A DNA stretch of 53,529 nucleotides from an uncultured Myxococcales bacterium (GCA_903847385.1 CAINDO010000160.1:1-53529); one strand, 5' to 3'. Shown: positions 1 to 8,750, counted from the first letter of the stretch. Translations and numbers: made by a program. Notes: generated from the letters alone by a model not told the origin.

Positions 1-321
1 CCGCCGCCGCCGCCGACCGAGCCGCCCACGGCCCCGCCCACGGCGCCACCCACCGCGCCGCCGACGGCCCCGCCCACGGCCCCGCCGCCGCCCAACTACG
101 CGGACGACGTGCAGCCGCTCTTCGACCTTCGCTGCACGCAGTGCCACGGCCCGCGCGGCTTCGCGCACCGCCTGGACGGCTACGCGCGGTTCACCGCCGA
201 GTTCGACGCGATCCTCGCCGTCGCCACCGACGGCCGCATGCCCCTGCCCCCCAACCCTCGCCTGACGCCCGCGCAGCTCCAGCTGCTGCGGGACTGGCGC
301 GACGCCGGGTTCCCGGAGTGA
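1..321 (+). CDS. c-type cytochrome-like protein, C-terminal part (5' truncated by window)
   Basis: The frame is open from the first base and ends at the TGA at 319-321, so only the last 106 residues are visible. The first 30 or so visible codons are a Pro/Thr linker built from PPTAPPTA-type units. The rest is a small domain with one heme-binding motif CTQCH (visible residues 45-49), followed by a segment with RMPLPPNPRLT and LRDWRDAGFPE, which resembles the end of planctomycete-type cytochrome c domains (an Arg-Met-Pro-Pro segment and a final W-x-x-x-G helix). The Met of RMP may be the distal heme ligand. It lies 2 bases upstream of the next gene, also a heme-motif protein, so it probably belongs to the same export cluster. 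An upstream lipoprotein or Sec signal is expected but lies outside the window. Confidence 0.75.
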   Translation, partial: PPPPPTEPPTAPPTAPPTAPPTAPPTAPPPPNYADDVQPLFDLRCTQCHGPRGFAHRLDGYARFTAEFDAILAVATDGRMPLPPNPRLTPAQLQLLRDWRDAGFPE

Positions 322-323
322 GA

Positions 324-1916
324 ATGACTCTCGAACGCTGGATGCCCGCCGGGCTCGCGGTCCTGACGGCCGCCCTGCTGGTCCCGGGCCTCGCGGCCGC
401 ACAGGCCCCCGGTGAGAACGCCGACCTGCTCTGCGAGGCGCAGCCGACCACACTCTCGCCGGAGCGCTACCTGCGCGCCCTGACGCTCGACCTCACGGGT
501 GACCTGCCCACGGACGCCCAGCGTAGCGCCGTCGAACAGCAGGGCGAGGTCCCCCCGGAGATGCTCGACGAGATGCTGGCCTCGCCGGACTTCGTCGCCC
601 GGGCCGTGCGCCACCACGACGCCCTGCTCTGGAACAACCTGCGCAACCTGTCGCCGCTCCAGGTGAGCTTCTCCCTGAGCACCTTCGGCAGCGCCATCTT
701 CTACCGCCGCACGCCCGCCGCCGTGTACCGGGGCATCACCGTGAGCTGCCTGGACGAGCCGGCGACCTTCGACGCCGCGGGCCGCCCCGTGACCCGCCTG
801 GTCGACGGTGCCCGCCGCGAGGGCTGGGTCTGGGCCACCCCCTACTGGTCGCCGAACACCCCCGTGAAGGTCTGCGCCTTCGACGCGCAGGAGACGCTCG
901 TCTCCAGCCTGGGCACCGACTGCGCCTCGCCGCGCGGGCCCACGGACATCGAGTGCGGCTGCGGCCCGAGCATGCGCCACTGCGGCTTCGACACGACCCG
1001 GCTCGCCATCGTCGACGGCCTCGCCGAGGCGCAGCGCCGCGTCGTGGCCGCGGTCATCGGCGAGGGCGCCCCCTACACGGACCTCTTCACCACCCGCCGG
1101 GCCTTCGTGAACGGCCCGCTGGTCCACTTCTGGCGCTACCAGGCCAAGCTCCCGGCCAACTACGTCTTCGAGCCCCTGCCCCTGGACGTCGACCGCCTGC
1201 CCGACCTCGCCTTCACGGACCGGGACACCTGGGTGGAGATCGAGATGCCCGCCGGCGGCGCGGGCATCCTCACGCAGGCGGCGTTCCTGATTCGTTTCCA
1301 GACCAACCGGGCCCGCCCCAACCGCTTCTACGATGCCTTCCTGTGCCAGCCGTTCCAGCCGCCGCCGGGGGGCCTGCCGCCAGCCAGCGCCGAGTGCAGC
1401 CGCGATCCGGACCTGCAGAAGCGGTGCGGCTGCAAGTACTGCCACGCCCTCCTGGAGCCCTCGGGCGCCCACTGGGGGCGCTGGTCGGAGCAGGGCGCGG
1501 CCTACCTGCCCGAGGAGCGTTTCCCCCCGGTCCGCCAGGACTGCGTGGTCTGCGCCACCACCGGGCAGCAGTGTTCGGACGAGTGCCGGCGCTTCTACGT
1601 GATGACCGCCCTGACGGACGAGGAGCGCCCCTACCTGGGCACGCTGAAGTCCTATCAGTTCCGGCGCGAGGACCACGTGCGCAACATCGAGAGCGGCCCG
1701 CGCCTGCTGGCCCTCACCGCCGTCGCGGACAACCGACTGCCCCGCTGCGTGGCCCGCCGCACGGCCGAGTGGCTCATCGGCCGCCCCCTGGCCCCCACGG
1801 ACGACGAGGACACCTGGCTCTCCACCCTGACGACCCGTTTCGTGACCGGCGGCTACCGGTTCGACACGCTGGTCCGCGACGTCGTGACGAGCGACCTGTA
1901 CCGGAGGGTTCGATGA
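324..1916 (+). CDS. exported DUF1549/DUF1588-like heme-c protein
   Basis: A 530-residue protein starting at the ATG at 324, chosen because GGAG lies 5 bases upstream and a clean Sec signal peptide follows (MTLERWMPAG..., cleavage near AAA-QA at about residue 28). Residues about 45-105 have the pattern of the PSCyt2/DUF1549 domain (RYLRALTLDLTGDLPT, then LDEMLASPDFV). At residues 370-374 there is a CKYCH heme-c motif followed by LLEPSGAHWGRW, similar to the C-x-x-C-H...DPxG motif of DUF1588-type domains. Further cysteines (CVVC and a C-rich stretch near residues 405-430) could form disulfides. The C-terminus (WLIGRPLAPTDDEDTW, LVRDVVTSDLYRR) resembles DUF1585/DUF1553 ends. The stop overlaps the next start (ATGA). 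In related phyla such proteins sit beside DUF1501/DUF1552 genes; biochemical function is not established. Confidence 0.75.
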   Translation: MTLERWMPAGLAVLTAALLVPGLAAAQAPGENADLLCEAQPTTLSPERYLRALTLDLTGDLPTDAQRSAVEQQGEVPPEMLDEMLASPDFVARAVRHHDALLWNNLRNLSPLQVSFSLSTFGSAIFYRRTPAAVYRGITVSCLDEPATFDAAGRPVTRLVDGARREGWVWATPYWSPNTPVKVCAFDAQETLVSSLGTDCASPRGPTDIECGCGPSMRHCGFDTTRLAIVDGLAEAQRRVVAAVIGEGAPYTDLFTTRRAFVNGPLVHFWRYQAKLPANYVFEPLPLDVDRLPDLAFTDRDTWVEIEMPAGGAGILTQAAFLIRFQTNRARPNRFYDAFLCQPFQPPPGGLPPASAECSRDPDLQKRCGCKYCHALLEPSGAHWGRWSEQGAAYLPEERFPPVRQDCVVCATTGQQCSDECRRFYVMTALTDEERPYLGTLKSYQFRREDHVRNIESGPRLLALTAVADNRLPRCVARRTAEWLIGRPLAPTDDEDTWLSTLTTRFVTGGYRFDTLVRDVVTSDLYRRVR

Positions 1917-2707
1917 CGCCCGGCCCCCGACGCGCGACGCGCACCCTCCTCGCGGCGGGCGCCACCGCCCTGCTGATGGCCTGCGGTGACCTGCTGCCCC
2001 CCGTGCCCGTGGACTTCGTGCCCGAGGGCGAGGGCAGCCTCTTCCCGCCGGCGCCTCCGCCCACCGAGCCGCCGACCGCGCCCCCCACGGAGCCCCCGGC
2101 CCCGGACGTCGACGCCGCCGAGCCGCCCCCCGCGCCCCTGCCCGACGCCGGCGCCATCGGCCCCGTGGACCCGGAGCCCCCGCCGGCGCCGCCCACGGAG
2201 GCCCCGCTGCGGCCCCGCCGCCGAATGGACATCGACCAGCTCGATCGCGCCATCCGCCGCGTCACGCGTGGCATCGGCTGGACGGAGATGCGCGGCGCCG
2301 TCGAGGTGAACCTCTTCGTCGACCTCGCCGCCACGCTGGGCAAGGCCGACTTCATCCAGGTCACCGCGGACAACCTGGAGACCTCGGCCATCTTCCAGAA
2401 GTTCCTGGGAGACGCCGCCCGGAGCGTCTGCGAGCGCCGCGTCACCGCGGACCAGGCCGCGCTCGACCCGGCGGCGCGGGTGATCCTGCCCGCGGACCCC
2501 GTGGACGTCGACGACGTGCGCCTCGACGCGCAGCTCATCGCCCTGCGCTCGGCCTTCCACGGCGAGCCCACCGCCGCGGACAGCCCGACGCTGGCCTCGT
2601 GGCGCTGGCTCTACCAGAGCGAGCTGCACGTCAGCCGCGAGCCGCTGCGGGCCTGGAACGCCGTCTGCGTCGCGCTGTTCACCCACCCCGACTTCTACAC
2701 GTACTGA
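1913..2707 (+). CDS. proline-rich lipoprotein of the DUF1501 cluster
   Basis: 264 residues, ATG at 1913 overlapping the preceding stop. The N-terminus is a lipoprotein signal with lipobox LMAC (Cys about residue 23). Residues about 35-100 are a Pro/Glu/Thr/Ala-rich spacer with PPTEPPTAPP units like those at the end of the first gene of the window. The folded part starts at RRRMDIDQLDRAIRR, and the protein ends VCVALFTHPDFYTY. That ending resembles the final helix of DUF1549/DUF1553-type proteins (ALLNSPEF-like). No heme motif is present, unlike its neighbours. The context suggests an outer-membrane-anchored partner of the adjacent heme-c and DUF1501 proteins. No named family was recognised for the core. 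Confidence 0.7.
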   Translation: MTPGPRRATRTLLAAGATALLMACGDLLPPVPVDFVPEGEGSLFPPAPPPTEPPTAPPTEPPAPDVDAAEPPPAPLPDAGAIGPVDPEPPPAPPTEAPLRPRRRMDIDQLDRAIRRVTRGIGWTEMRGAVEVNLFVDLAATLGKADFIQVTADNLETSAIFQKFLGDAARSVCERRVTADQAALDPAARVILPADPVDVDDVRLDAQLIALRSAFHGEPTAADSPTLASWRWLYQSELHVSREPLRAWNAVCVALFTHPDFYTY

Positions 2708-2716
2708 GGCGCCGCC

Positions 2717-4111
2717 ATGAAGCGAACGAAAGACGCCCCCGTGGCCGGCCGTCGCGACTTCCTCCGGCGCGCGCTCTTCCTGGGCGGCGCCGCGGCGGGC
2801 CTGGCCGGCCTGGGCATGGTCGACCCCATCGTGCGCCTCGCCCGGGCGCAGCGCCCGGACGCCGAGCCGCGCTACTTCGTGTTCTGCTACTTCTCCGGCG
2901 GCTGGGACATCCTGCTCGGCCTCGATCCGCGGGATCCGCGCGTCTTCACGGACGGCAACCTGCGCACGACGCGGATCCAGCCCGGCTACGGCCTGATCAC
3001 CGGCGATCGCGACCAGATCCGCGCCGCGAACGGCATGACCTTCGGGCCGTTCATCGGCGACCTCGTCCAGCACGCCGACCGCCTCGCCGTGGTGCGCGGC
3101 ATGAGCATGGACACGCTGACTCACGAGGTCGGCCGTCGTCGTTTCATCACGGGCAAGCCGCCCAGCGGGCTCACGGCGCGCGGCTCCTCGTGCGCCACGA
3201 TGCTGGCCGCGCACCTCGGCGAGCAGGACGCGATCCCCAACCTCGCCGTCCAGCACGAGAGCTACAACGTCGACCAGCCGTTCTTCGCCAGCGCCCTCGG
3301 GGTGAACAGCGTGGCCGATCTGCTGCGTGCGCTGCGGCCGGCCAACCCCATCCTGCCCTTGGGCGAGGACCGCCAGATCGACGCGTTCCACCGCGAGGTC
3401 GCCGCCTGCCCGGATCCGAGCGCGTCGCCGGGCTGGGCCGCCGCCGAGTCCGCCCGGCTCAAGGCCCGCGAGATGGTCCAGCGCGGCCTCGACCGCCTGT
3501 TCGACTTCACGGCCAACACGCCGGAGATGCTCGCCCTGCGGCAGCACTACGGCGTCACGGCCAACGACAGCAGCCCCGAGGCGCAGGCGCTCCTGGCCGC
3601 CCAGGCCATCTGCGGCGGGGTCAGCCGCTGCGTCAGCATCCAGGTGGCCAGCGGGCTCGACACCCACTTCCAGGAGTGGGCCACGGACCACGGGCCGCGC
3701 CAGCTCCGGGGGTTCAACACCGTCGCGCGCCTGCTCACGGACCTCGCCGGTCGCCAGCACCCCTTCACGGGTCGCAGCTACCTCGACCACACGGTCGTCG
3801 TCGGCTTCTCGGAGTTCAGCCGGACGGCGATGATCAACCAGTTCGGCGGCCGCGACCACGCGCTGACCAACGCCTGTTTCCTGGCCGGCGGCGGCATCCG
3901 CGGCGGCCAGGTCGTCGGCGCCTCGTCGGACGTCGGCCTCGCCCCGCAGGCCGTCCATTTCGACACCGGCCAGGTCGCCGAGATCCCCGAGGAGGGCGAG
4001 GTCATCCGCCCCGAGGCGATCCTGCGCACCCTGTTCCACGACGCCGGCTTCGACGACGACGTCGCCGACCTGCGCGTCGACCCCATCACCGCCCTGCTGC
4101 GGGGTGCATGA
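2717..4111 (+). CDS. DUF1501 family protein, Tat-exported
   Basis: 464 residues. The N-terminus carries a twin-arginine signal (GRRDFLRRALFLGG, then a hydrophobic stretch ending near ARA at about residue 44), consistent with export of a folded, probably metal-containing protein. The body matches DUF1501 proteins, which share the alkaline phosphatase/sulfatase-like fold: YFVFCYFSGGWDILLGLDPR near the start, a GMSMDTLTHEVGRRRFITG segment, GLDTHFQEW, and near the end VVVGFSEFSRTA and GGRDHALTNACFLAGGGIRGGQVVGAS. Length is in the family range. It is last in a four-gene unit with heme-c/DUF1549-like proteins. In Planctomycetota and Myxococcota DUF1501 is paired with DUF1549/1553 partners; the substrate is unknown. 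Confidence 0.9.
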   Translation: MKRTKDAPVAGRRDFLRRALFLGGAAAGLAGLGMVDPIVRLARAQRPDAEPRYFVFCYFSGGWDILLGLDPRDPRVFTDGNLRTTRIQPGYGLITGDRDQIRAANGMTFGPFIGDLVQHADRLAVVRGMSMDTLTHEVGRRRFITGKPPSGLTARGSSCATMLAAHLGEQDAIPNLAVQHESYNVDQPFFASALGVNSVADLLRALRPANPILPLGEDRQIDAFHREVAACPDPSASPGWAAAESARLKAREMVQRGLDRLFDFTANTPEMLALRQHYGVTANDSSPEAQALLAAQAICGGVSRCVSIQVASGLDTHFQEWATDHGPRQLRGFNTVARLLTDLAGRQHPFTGRSYLDHTVVVGFSEFSRTAMINQFGGRDHALTNACFLAGGGIRGGQVVGASSDVGLAPQAVHFDTGQVAEIPEEGEVIRPEAILRTLFHDAGFDDDVADLRVDPITALLRGA

Positions 4112-4124
4112 CACGCGGCCAGGG

Positions 4125-4151
4125 TTGACCTCTGCCGCGCAGGCGTAGAGA
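4125..4151 (+). promoter_or_regulatory. possible promoter for a near-leaderless transcript
   Basis: In the 48 bases between the DUF1501 gene and the next gene there is TTGACC (4125-4130) and, 15 bases on, TAGAGA (4146-4151). The GTG start of the following gene lies only 9 bases beyond and has no Shine-Dalgarno sequence, so a leaderless or near-leaderless message would fit. The spacing is shorter than the optimal 17, and the call rests on pattern alone. Confidence 0.25.
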
Positions 4152-4159
4152 CTCCGACC

Positions 4160-4828
4160 GTGGACTGGTACGGAGAACCCCAAGCCCCGGGCATGCTGGA
4201 CGCCGAGCGCATCTACCGCGCGCTCGAGCACGTCTCCACGGGCGCGAACCTGTACGAGAGCGCCACCAACAAGTTCCCGGACAAGCCGCCGCCGGACCCC
4301 GCCGCGCCCTACGACGACGAGGCGTTCCTGTACCTCGTCGAGAACGAGTTCGTGGACGTCCCCATGGAGCTCCGCAACGCGGTCGACAAGTTCCGGCACC
4401 TGTACCGGGACGGCGAGCGCACTCGCACCGAGCTCTCGAGCCTGTACCGCCGCCTGAAGACGCTGGCCGTGCAGCTCAAGAAGGCCGACCGCGACCTGAC
4501 CACGGGCATCGGCATCCTGAAGAGCAAGAACCAGGTCTGGGAGGAGCGCACCCGCCGCGACGCCCTGGCCACGGAGCTCGCCGAGGCCACCATGAAGCGT
4601 CGGCGCATGGAGAGCGACCTGGAGAAGGCCGGGGCCCTGTATCGCGAGCTCCTCGACCGCATCTACAGCGACCAGGGCCTGCGCGAGGCCTGCTGGTACC
4701 AGGAGATGCCCGTCGTGGTGACGAAGTACGGCCGTTTCCTGGTCGACTTCCTCTCCGAGATGAATCCGGAACATTTCCGCGGCCGAACGCTCGCCGAGAT
4801 CATAGAGATCGGCGCCTCGCTCGCCTGA
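4160..4828 (+). CDS. hypothetical coiled-coil protein
   Basis: 222 residues from a GTG start at 4160 (an alternative ATG lies at 4193). There is no signal peptide or membrane segment, so it is probably cytoplasmic. Residues about 65-160 are strongly charged and heptad-like (RDGERTRTELSSLYRRLKTLAVQLKKADRDL..., then KRRRMESDLEKAGALYRELLDRIY), predicting a long coiled coil. The C-terminal 55 residues (CWYQEMPVVVTKYGRFLVDFLSEM...) look globular. No family was recognised. It lies 21 bases before the YgfZ-like gene, so co-transcription with the downstream genes is likely. Confidence 0.65.
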   Translation: MDWYGEPQAPGMLDAERIYRALEHVSTGANLYESATNKFPDKPPPDPAAPYDDEAFLYLVENEFVDVPMELRNAVDKFRHLYRDGERTRTELSSLYRRLKTLAVQLKKADRDLTTGIGILKSKNQVWEERTRRDALATELAEATMKRRRMESDLEKAGALYRELLDRIYSDQGLREACWYQEMPVVVTKYGRFLVDFLSEMNPEHFRGRTLAEIIEIGASLA

Positions 4829-4849
4829 GGTCGAATCGGAGAATCCGCG

Positions 4850-5869
4850 ATGCCTTCCGCGCATGTGGCCTACCTCGAACACGCCGGCGCCGTCCTGCTC
4901 GACGCCACGCCCCAACACTTCGGCCGGGTCGCGGACGAATACGCCGCGCTGAAGAGCGGCTGCGGCCTGGTCGACTGCTCCGCCGAGGCCCGCGTCGACG
5001 CCGCGGGGGCCGACGCCCCCGGGTTTCTGCACCGCCTGCTCACGGCCGGGGTCAAACACCTGTCGCCGGGGCGCGGCACGCCGGCCTTCCTGCTGACCTC
5101 CACGGGCAAGATCGTGCTGGCGCTCACCGTGCTCCGGGTGGACGACATCCGCTACAAGCTCCTGGGCGCCCCCGGCGCGAGCGAGCCCCTCGCCGCCGAG
5201 CTCGACCGTTTCCTTTTCACCGAGCGCGTGGAGTTGTCGGACCTTCAGGCGCTCCAGTCGGTGATCTCGCTGCAGGGTCCGCAGGCGGGCGCCGTGCTCG
5301 CAACGTGCGGCCTGCCCGCGCCCGAGGGTGAGCTCGACCACGCCGAGGGCCACCTCGCCGGCCTGCCCGTGCGCGTCGCGCGCCACGCCCGATTCGATGC
5401 GGGCGACGCCGGCTTCGACGTCTTCGTCCCCGTCGCCGACTTCGAGGCCGCCTGGGGCGCGCTCGTCGGCGCCGGCGCCCGTCCCACCGGCCACGTCGCC
5501 TGCGAGATGCGCCGCGTCGAGGCCGGCCGCCCGGCCTTCGGCGCCGAGTTCACCGGCGACACCAGCCCCCTCGAGGTCTCGGGCCTCTTCGGCATCACCG
5601 AGGGCAAGGGCTGCTACCCCGGGCAAGAGGTCATCGAGCGCACGCTGGAGCTCGGCAGCCCGCCCCGGGCCCTGCTGCGCGTGCAGGGCGAGGCCGCCCT
5701 GACGACGGGCGCCGAGGTCCATGTGGCCGGCACGTCCATCGGCCACCTGACCAGCACCACCACCCTGCCGGACGGCCGACACCTGGGCCTCGCCCTGGTC
5801 AAGCGCCGCTTTGCGGACACCGAAGAACCCCTGCGCGTGGGCGCCGTCCCCGCCCGGCGATTGGCCTGA
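4850..5869 (+). CDS. ygfZ: YgfZ/GcvT-like folate-binding protein
   Basis: 339 residues, ATG at 4850 with GGAG 8 bases upstream. The signature of the YgfZ/IBA57 family is present near residue 250: KGCYPGQEVIERT, containing the conserved K-G-C-Y-x-G-Q-E with its reactive cysteine. The overall layout is that of GcvT-like aminomethyltransferases (N-terminal folate-binding domain, TSTGKI segment, C-terminal beta barrel with GTSIGHLTSTT). YgfZ proteins act in the cytoplasm in tetrahydrofolate-dependent maintenance or repair of certain Fe-S enzymes. Eight bases separate it from the ABC1-kinase gene, so they likely form an operon. A true aminomethyltransferase (GcvT) is less likely because of the cysteine signature. 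Confidence 0.88.
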   Translation: MPSAHVAYLEHAGAVLLDATPQHFGRVADEYAALKSGCGLVDCSAEARVDAAGADAPGFLHRLLTAGVKHLSPGRGTPAFLLTSTGKIVLALTVLRVDDIRYKLLGAPGASEPLAAELDRFLFTERVELSDLQALQSVISLQGPQAGAVLATCGLPAPEGELDHAEGHLAGLPVRVARHARFDAGDAGFDVFVPVADFEAAWGALVGAGARPTGHVACEMRRVEAGRPAFGAEFTGDTSPLEVSGLFGITEGKGCYPGQEVIERTLELGSPPRALLRVQGEAALTTGAEVHVAGTSIGHLTSTTTLPDGRHLGLALVKRRFADTEEPLRVGAVPARRLA

Positions 5870-5877
5870 GTACCCGC

Positions 5878-7233
5878 GTGGCGAAAGATCCCGACGCTCC
5901 CCCGCCCGAGGCCCCCGGCGCCGGCGGACCCTCCACCAGTCGGTTCGGCCGGGCCCTCAAGCTCGGCGGGCTGGCCACCCGCGTGACCGGCTCGGTCATC
6001 GCCCACTCCGTGAAGAAGGCCTTCGGCGGTGGCGGCGGGGACGACACCCACGCCGGCGCCCAGGCCCTGATGGCCAACGCCGAGCGCATCGTGAAGACGA
6101 TGGGCGAGATGAAGGGCGCGGCCATGAAGGTCGGCCAGCTCCTGAGCGCCGATCCCGACCTCATCCACCCGGACTTCGCCGACCAGCTCGCCTCGCTGCA
6201 GCGCAACGCGCCGTCCATGACCTTCGACATGGTGCGCCGCCAGATCGAGACGGCCTTCGGCCAGCCCCTGGAGAAGCTCTACGCCGAGTTCGAGCCCGAG
6301 CCCATCGGCGCCGCCAGCATCGGCCAGGTGCACCGCGCCAAGCTCCACAACGGCCGCGTCGTCGCCGTCAAGGTCCAGTACCCGGGCATCACCGCCACGC
6401 TGGACTCCGACCTGCGCAACCTCGGCGCCGTGCTCAGCGTGGGGCGGGTGTTCCTCTCCAAGGAGCGCCTCGAGCAGTTCATCGACGAGGCCCGCGGCGC
6501 GATTCTCGACGAAGCCGACTACGAGCTCGAGGCCCGCACGCTGGCCAAGTTCCGACGCCTGCTGTCGCACCGCCCCGGCCTGCGCGTGCCGGAGCCGTTC
6601 CCCGAGTACACCGCCCGCAACGTCATCACGATGGAGTTCATCGAGGGCGGCAAGCTGGACGAGGTCCTGCTCGGGCTCGAAGACCAGGCGACGAAGGACG
6701 CCATCATCACGCGGTTCGTCGAGACCTTCGTGTGGATGTTCCACGAGCACTACGTGCTGCACGCGGACCCCCACCCCGGGAACTTCCTGCTCGACGCCGA
6801 CCAGAACATCGTCCTGCTCGACTTCGGCTGCGTGAAGGAGTTCGACCCGGAGCTGTGCGACGGCGTGCTCTACCTGCTGCGCCACTTCTGGGAGGGCGAC
6901 ATGCACGCCCTGGAGCAGCGGTTCCGCATGATGGGCTTCGGCACGCCGGACGCGAAGTTCCCCGACCACGAGGTCATGCGGCAGTACCACGACATGATCC
7001 TCGAGCCGATCAAACACGACGCCCCCTTCGACTTCAGCGAGTGGGCGGTGCACGGCCGCATCCGGGCCTTCATGCGCGAGAACTTCGAGCTCATCCGCCT
7101 GGTGCCGCCGGCGGGGCTGATTCTGTACCTTCGCGTGCTCGCCGGCCTGAAGGGCCAGATGACGCGCATGAAGGCCAACATCAACCTGCGCGCGCTCGCC
7201 GAGGCGCAGTGCCGCCGCAAGGGCGTGATGTGA
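5878..7233 (+). CDS. ABC1/UbiB (AarF) family protein-kinase-like ATPase
   Basis: 451 residues from a GTG start. All family marks are present: the KxGQ motif in MKVGQLLSA (about residue 83), the Ala-rich nucleotide loop AASIGQVHRA, the VAVKVQYPG lysine strand, EADYELEARTLAKF, the catalytic HADPHPGNFLL and the metal-binding LLDFGCVKEF. These proteins have an atypical kinase fold and support quinone or other lipid metabolism. The first 45 residues are a Gly/Ala/Pro-rich leader before the motif region. The stop overlaps the ATG of the next NUDIX gene (TGATG), indicating coupling. Which lipid pathway it serves cannot be told from this window, because no ubiquinone or menaquinone genes are nearby. 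Confidence 0.92.
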   Translation: MAKDPDAPPPEAPGAGGPSTSRFGRALKLGGLATRVTGSVIAHSVKKAFGGGGGDDTHAGAQALMANAERIVKTMGEMKGAAMKVGQLLSADPDLIHPDFADQLASLQRNAPSMTFDMVRRQIETAFGQPLEKLYAEFEPEPIGAASIGQVHRAKLHNGRVVAVKVQYPGITATLDSDLRNLGAVLSVGRVFLSKERLEQFIDEARGAILDEADYELEARTLAKFRRLLSHRPGLRVPEPFPEYTARNVITMEFIEGGKLDEVLLGLEDQATKDAIITRFVETFVWMFHEHYVLHADPHPGNFLLDADQNIVLLDFGCVKEFDPELCDGVLYLLRHFWEGDMHALEQRFRMMGFGTPDAKFPDHEVMRQYHDMILEPIKHDAPFDFSEWAVHGRIRAFMRENFELIRLVPPAGLILYLRVLAGLKGQMTRMKANINLRALAEAQCRRKGVM

Positions 7234-8123
7234 TGCTGGGCCTGGCCCAAGGCGCGCCCCCCGCCGCCCCGGCCACGCCCCGGGACGCCTCGACGCTGCT
7301 CCTCCTCCGCGGCGAGGCGCCCGAGGTCTTCATGGTCAAGCGCACGGGTCGGGCGAGTTTCATGGCCAACGCCGTGGTCTTCCCGGGCGGGCGCGTCGAC
7401 CACGCGGACCTGGACGCCGCCTGGGCCGCGCGCTGCACGGAGTCGCCGGCCGCCGCCGCCGCCCGCCTCGCCCTGCCCGAGACCGAGGGGCCGCAGGCGC
7501 TCGCGCTGCTCGTCGCCGCCGCCCGCGAGACCTTCGAGGAGGCCGGCCTGCTCCTCGCCCGCCCCGCCGCCGGAGGCGAGACGATCCGGTTCGACGCGGA
7601 CGCCGCCGCCGAGCGCTTCGCCGCCCACCGCGCCGCGGTGCACGCGGACGCCGCGCGGTTCCTGCCGATGCTCGCCGCCGAGGGCCTGGTGCTGGAGACG
7701 CACGCGCTCGTGTACCTGGCGCGCTGGATCACGCCGGCGATCGAGGCCAAACGCTTCGACACGCGCTTCTTCGCCGCCCGGGCCCCTGCGGGCCAGACGG
7801 GCGCCCATGACACCCACGAGACGACCGCCTCGGCGTGGTTCACCCCGGCCGCCGCCGTCGCCGACTGCGAGGCGGGGCGCATCCAGCTCGCGCCGCCCAC
7901 CTACCGCATCCTGCTCGAGCTCGCGGACCTTCGCGGCGTCGAGGCCGTGCTGACCCTGCGCGGCGGCGCCCAGCCGGTCACGCACGCGCCGCGCTTCGAC
8001 ACGCTGGAGGGCGAGCTCACGCTCCTCCTGCCCGGGGACGCCCTGATGGACGGCCCCGCGGGCGCCCGCAACCGCATCGCCCTGCGCGGTGAGCGTTGGG
8101 TCAGCGAGGGCCGCGGCTTCTGA
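7233..8123 (+). CDS. NUDIX hydrolase, NUDT19-like with an inserted segment
   Basis: 296 residues, ATG at 7233 overlapping the upstream stop. Near residues 35-60 there is FMVKRTGRASFMANAVVFPGGRVD, and the Nudix box core ARETFEEAGLLL comes about 40 residues later, near residue 95. The extra residues between the GG and the REx2EE helix are the arrangement of the NUDT7/NUDT19-type coenzyme A or acyl-CoA pyrophosphatases. Later features (ALVYLARWITP, KRFDTRFFAAR, ASAWFTP) match that subgroup. The substrate is inferred, not shown. A hairpin covers its stop codon. Confidence 0.85.
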   Translation: MLGLAQGAPPAAPATPRDASTLLLLRGEAPEVFMVKRTGRASFMANAVVFPGGRVDHADLDAAWAARCTESPAAAAARLALPETEGPQALALLVAAARETFEEAGLLLARPAAGGETIRFDADAAAERFAAHRAAVHADAARFLPMLAAEGLVLETHALVYLARWITPAIEAKRFDTRFFAARAPAGQTGAHDTHETTASAWFTPAAAVADCEAGRIQLAPPTYRILLELADLRGVEAVLTLRGGAQPVTHAPRFDTLEGELTLLLPGDALMDGPAGARNRIALRGERWVSEGRGF

Positions 8124-8138
8124 GCGCGCGGCTCAGAA
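8118..8138. terminator. perfect hairpin between convergent genes
   Basis: TTCTGAGC (8118-8125), loop GCGCG, GCTCAGAA (8131-8138) form an 8-bp perfect stem. It contains both stop codons of the converging NUDIX and barrel-protein genes. There is no U tract on either side, so it is a hairpin consistent with, but not proof of, a bidirectional terminator. Confidence 0.5.
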
Positions 8139-8750
8139 CGTGATGCCCGCCATGAGCATCGGGCGGGTCACGGTCGCGTCCTCGAGCTCGACGTCGACCG
8201 TCACCCCGGCGGACTTGCCGTCGCCCTCGACGGACCCGATGGCCACGTACTCGTAGTACAGACCGCCGATGAAGCCCACCGTGCTCGCCAGGTCGCCCTG
8301 GACGCCGGCCCCGAGCAGCAGATGGTAACCGATGCCGCTCACGTCCAGGTCGGTGTCGTCGTTGCTGAGCATGCCGTAGGTCGCGCCGACGCCGAGGGCA
8401 GCGAACCCTCGCCAACTGCCGTCGTTGAAGAAGAACCGGCCGATGCCCCCGATGTCGATCGTCCGGACCGTGTTCTCCGAGTCGTCGCCCTCGCCCGTCA
8501 TGAAGGAAAGGCGCGGCCCGAGCACGAGCCGGCTGCTCATGGCGAACTCGTACGAAGCCGAGAGGCCGAAGTTGCTCTCGAGATCATCGTCGTCGCCGTC
8601 GAACGTCGCCGACTGCCCGTTGGCCTTGACCTTGCCCTCGTCGTAGTCGGTCTCCGCGTTGAAACCGAGCATGCCCTGGACGGTCCCGATGGCCTCAGCC
8701 TGGGCCGCACCGGCCGCCAACAACCCCGCCGCCACGATGGCCAATCGCAT
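8133..8750 (-). CDS. outer-membrane beta-barrel protein
   Basis: 205 residues. The ATG at 8750 was chosen because it gives a typical Sec signal (MRLAIVAAGLLAAGAAQA, cleavage after AQA); the frame continues upstream but without a plausible signal. The mature part alternates polar and hydrophobic residues in strand-like stretches (GLSASYEFAM, LVLGPRLSFM, GFAALGVGATYGM, GYHLLLGAGVQGDL, FIGGLYYEYVAIG) with acidic loops (GDDDDLE, DDTDLD). It ends in Phe (LMAGITF), the usual Omp C-terminal signal. It resembles small OmpW/OmpA-like 8-strand barrels; the specific family and cargo are unknown. Confidence 0.7.
   Translation of the reverse strand: MRLAIVAAGLLAAGAAQAEAIGTVQGMLGFNAETDYDEGKVKANGQSATFDGDDDDLESNFGLSASYEFAMSSRLVLGPRLSFMTGEGDDSENTVRTIDIGGIGRFFFNDGSWRGFAALGVGATYGMLSNDDTDLDVSGIGYHLLLGAGVQGDLASTVGFIGGLYYEYVAIGSVEGDGKSAGVTVDVELEDATVTRPMLMAGITF

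Noticed and set aside
1853..5782. Very long minus-strand open frame (over 1300 codons) opposite the DUF1501 cluster and YgfZ-like gene
   Set aside because: It is an antisense shadow created by very GC-rich codons; composition is Arg/Gly/Ala/Val-rich without motifs, while the plus-strand genes show clear families.
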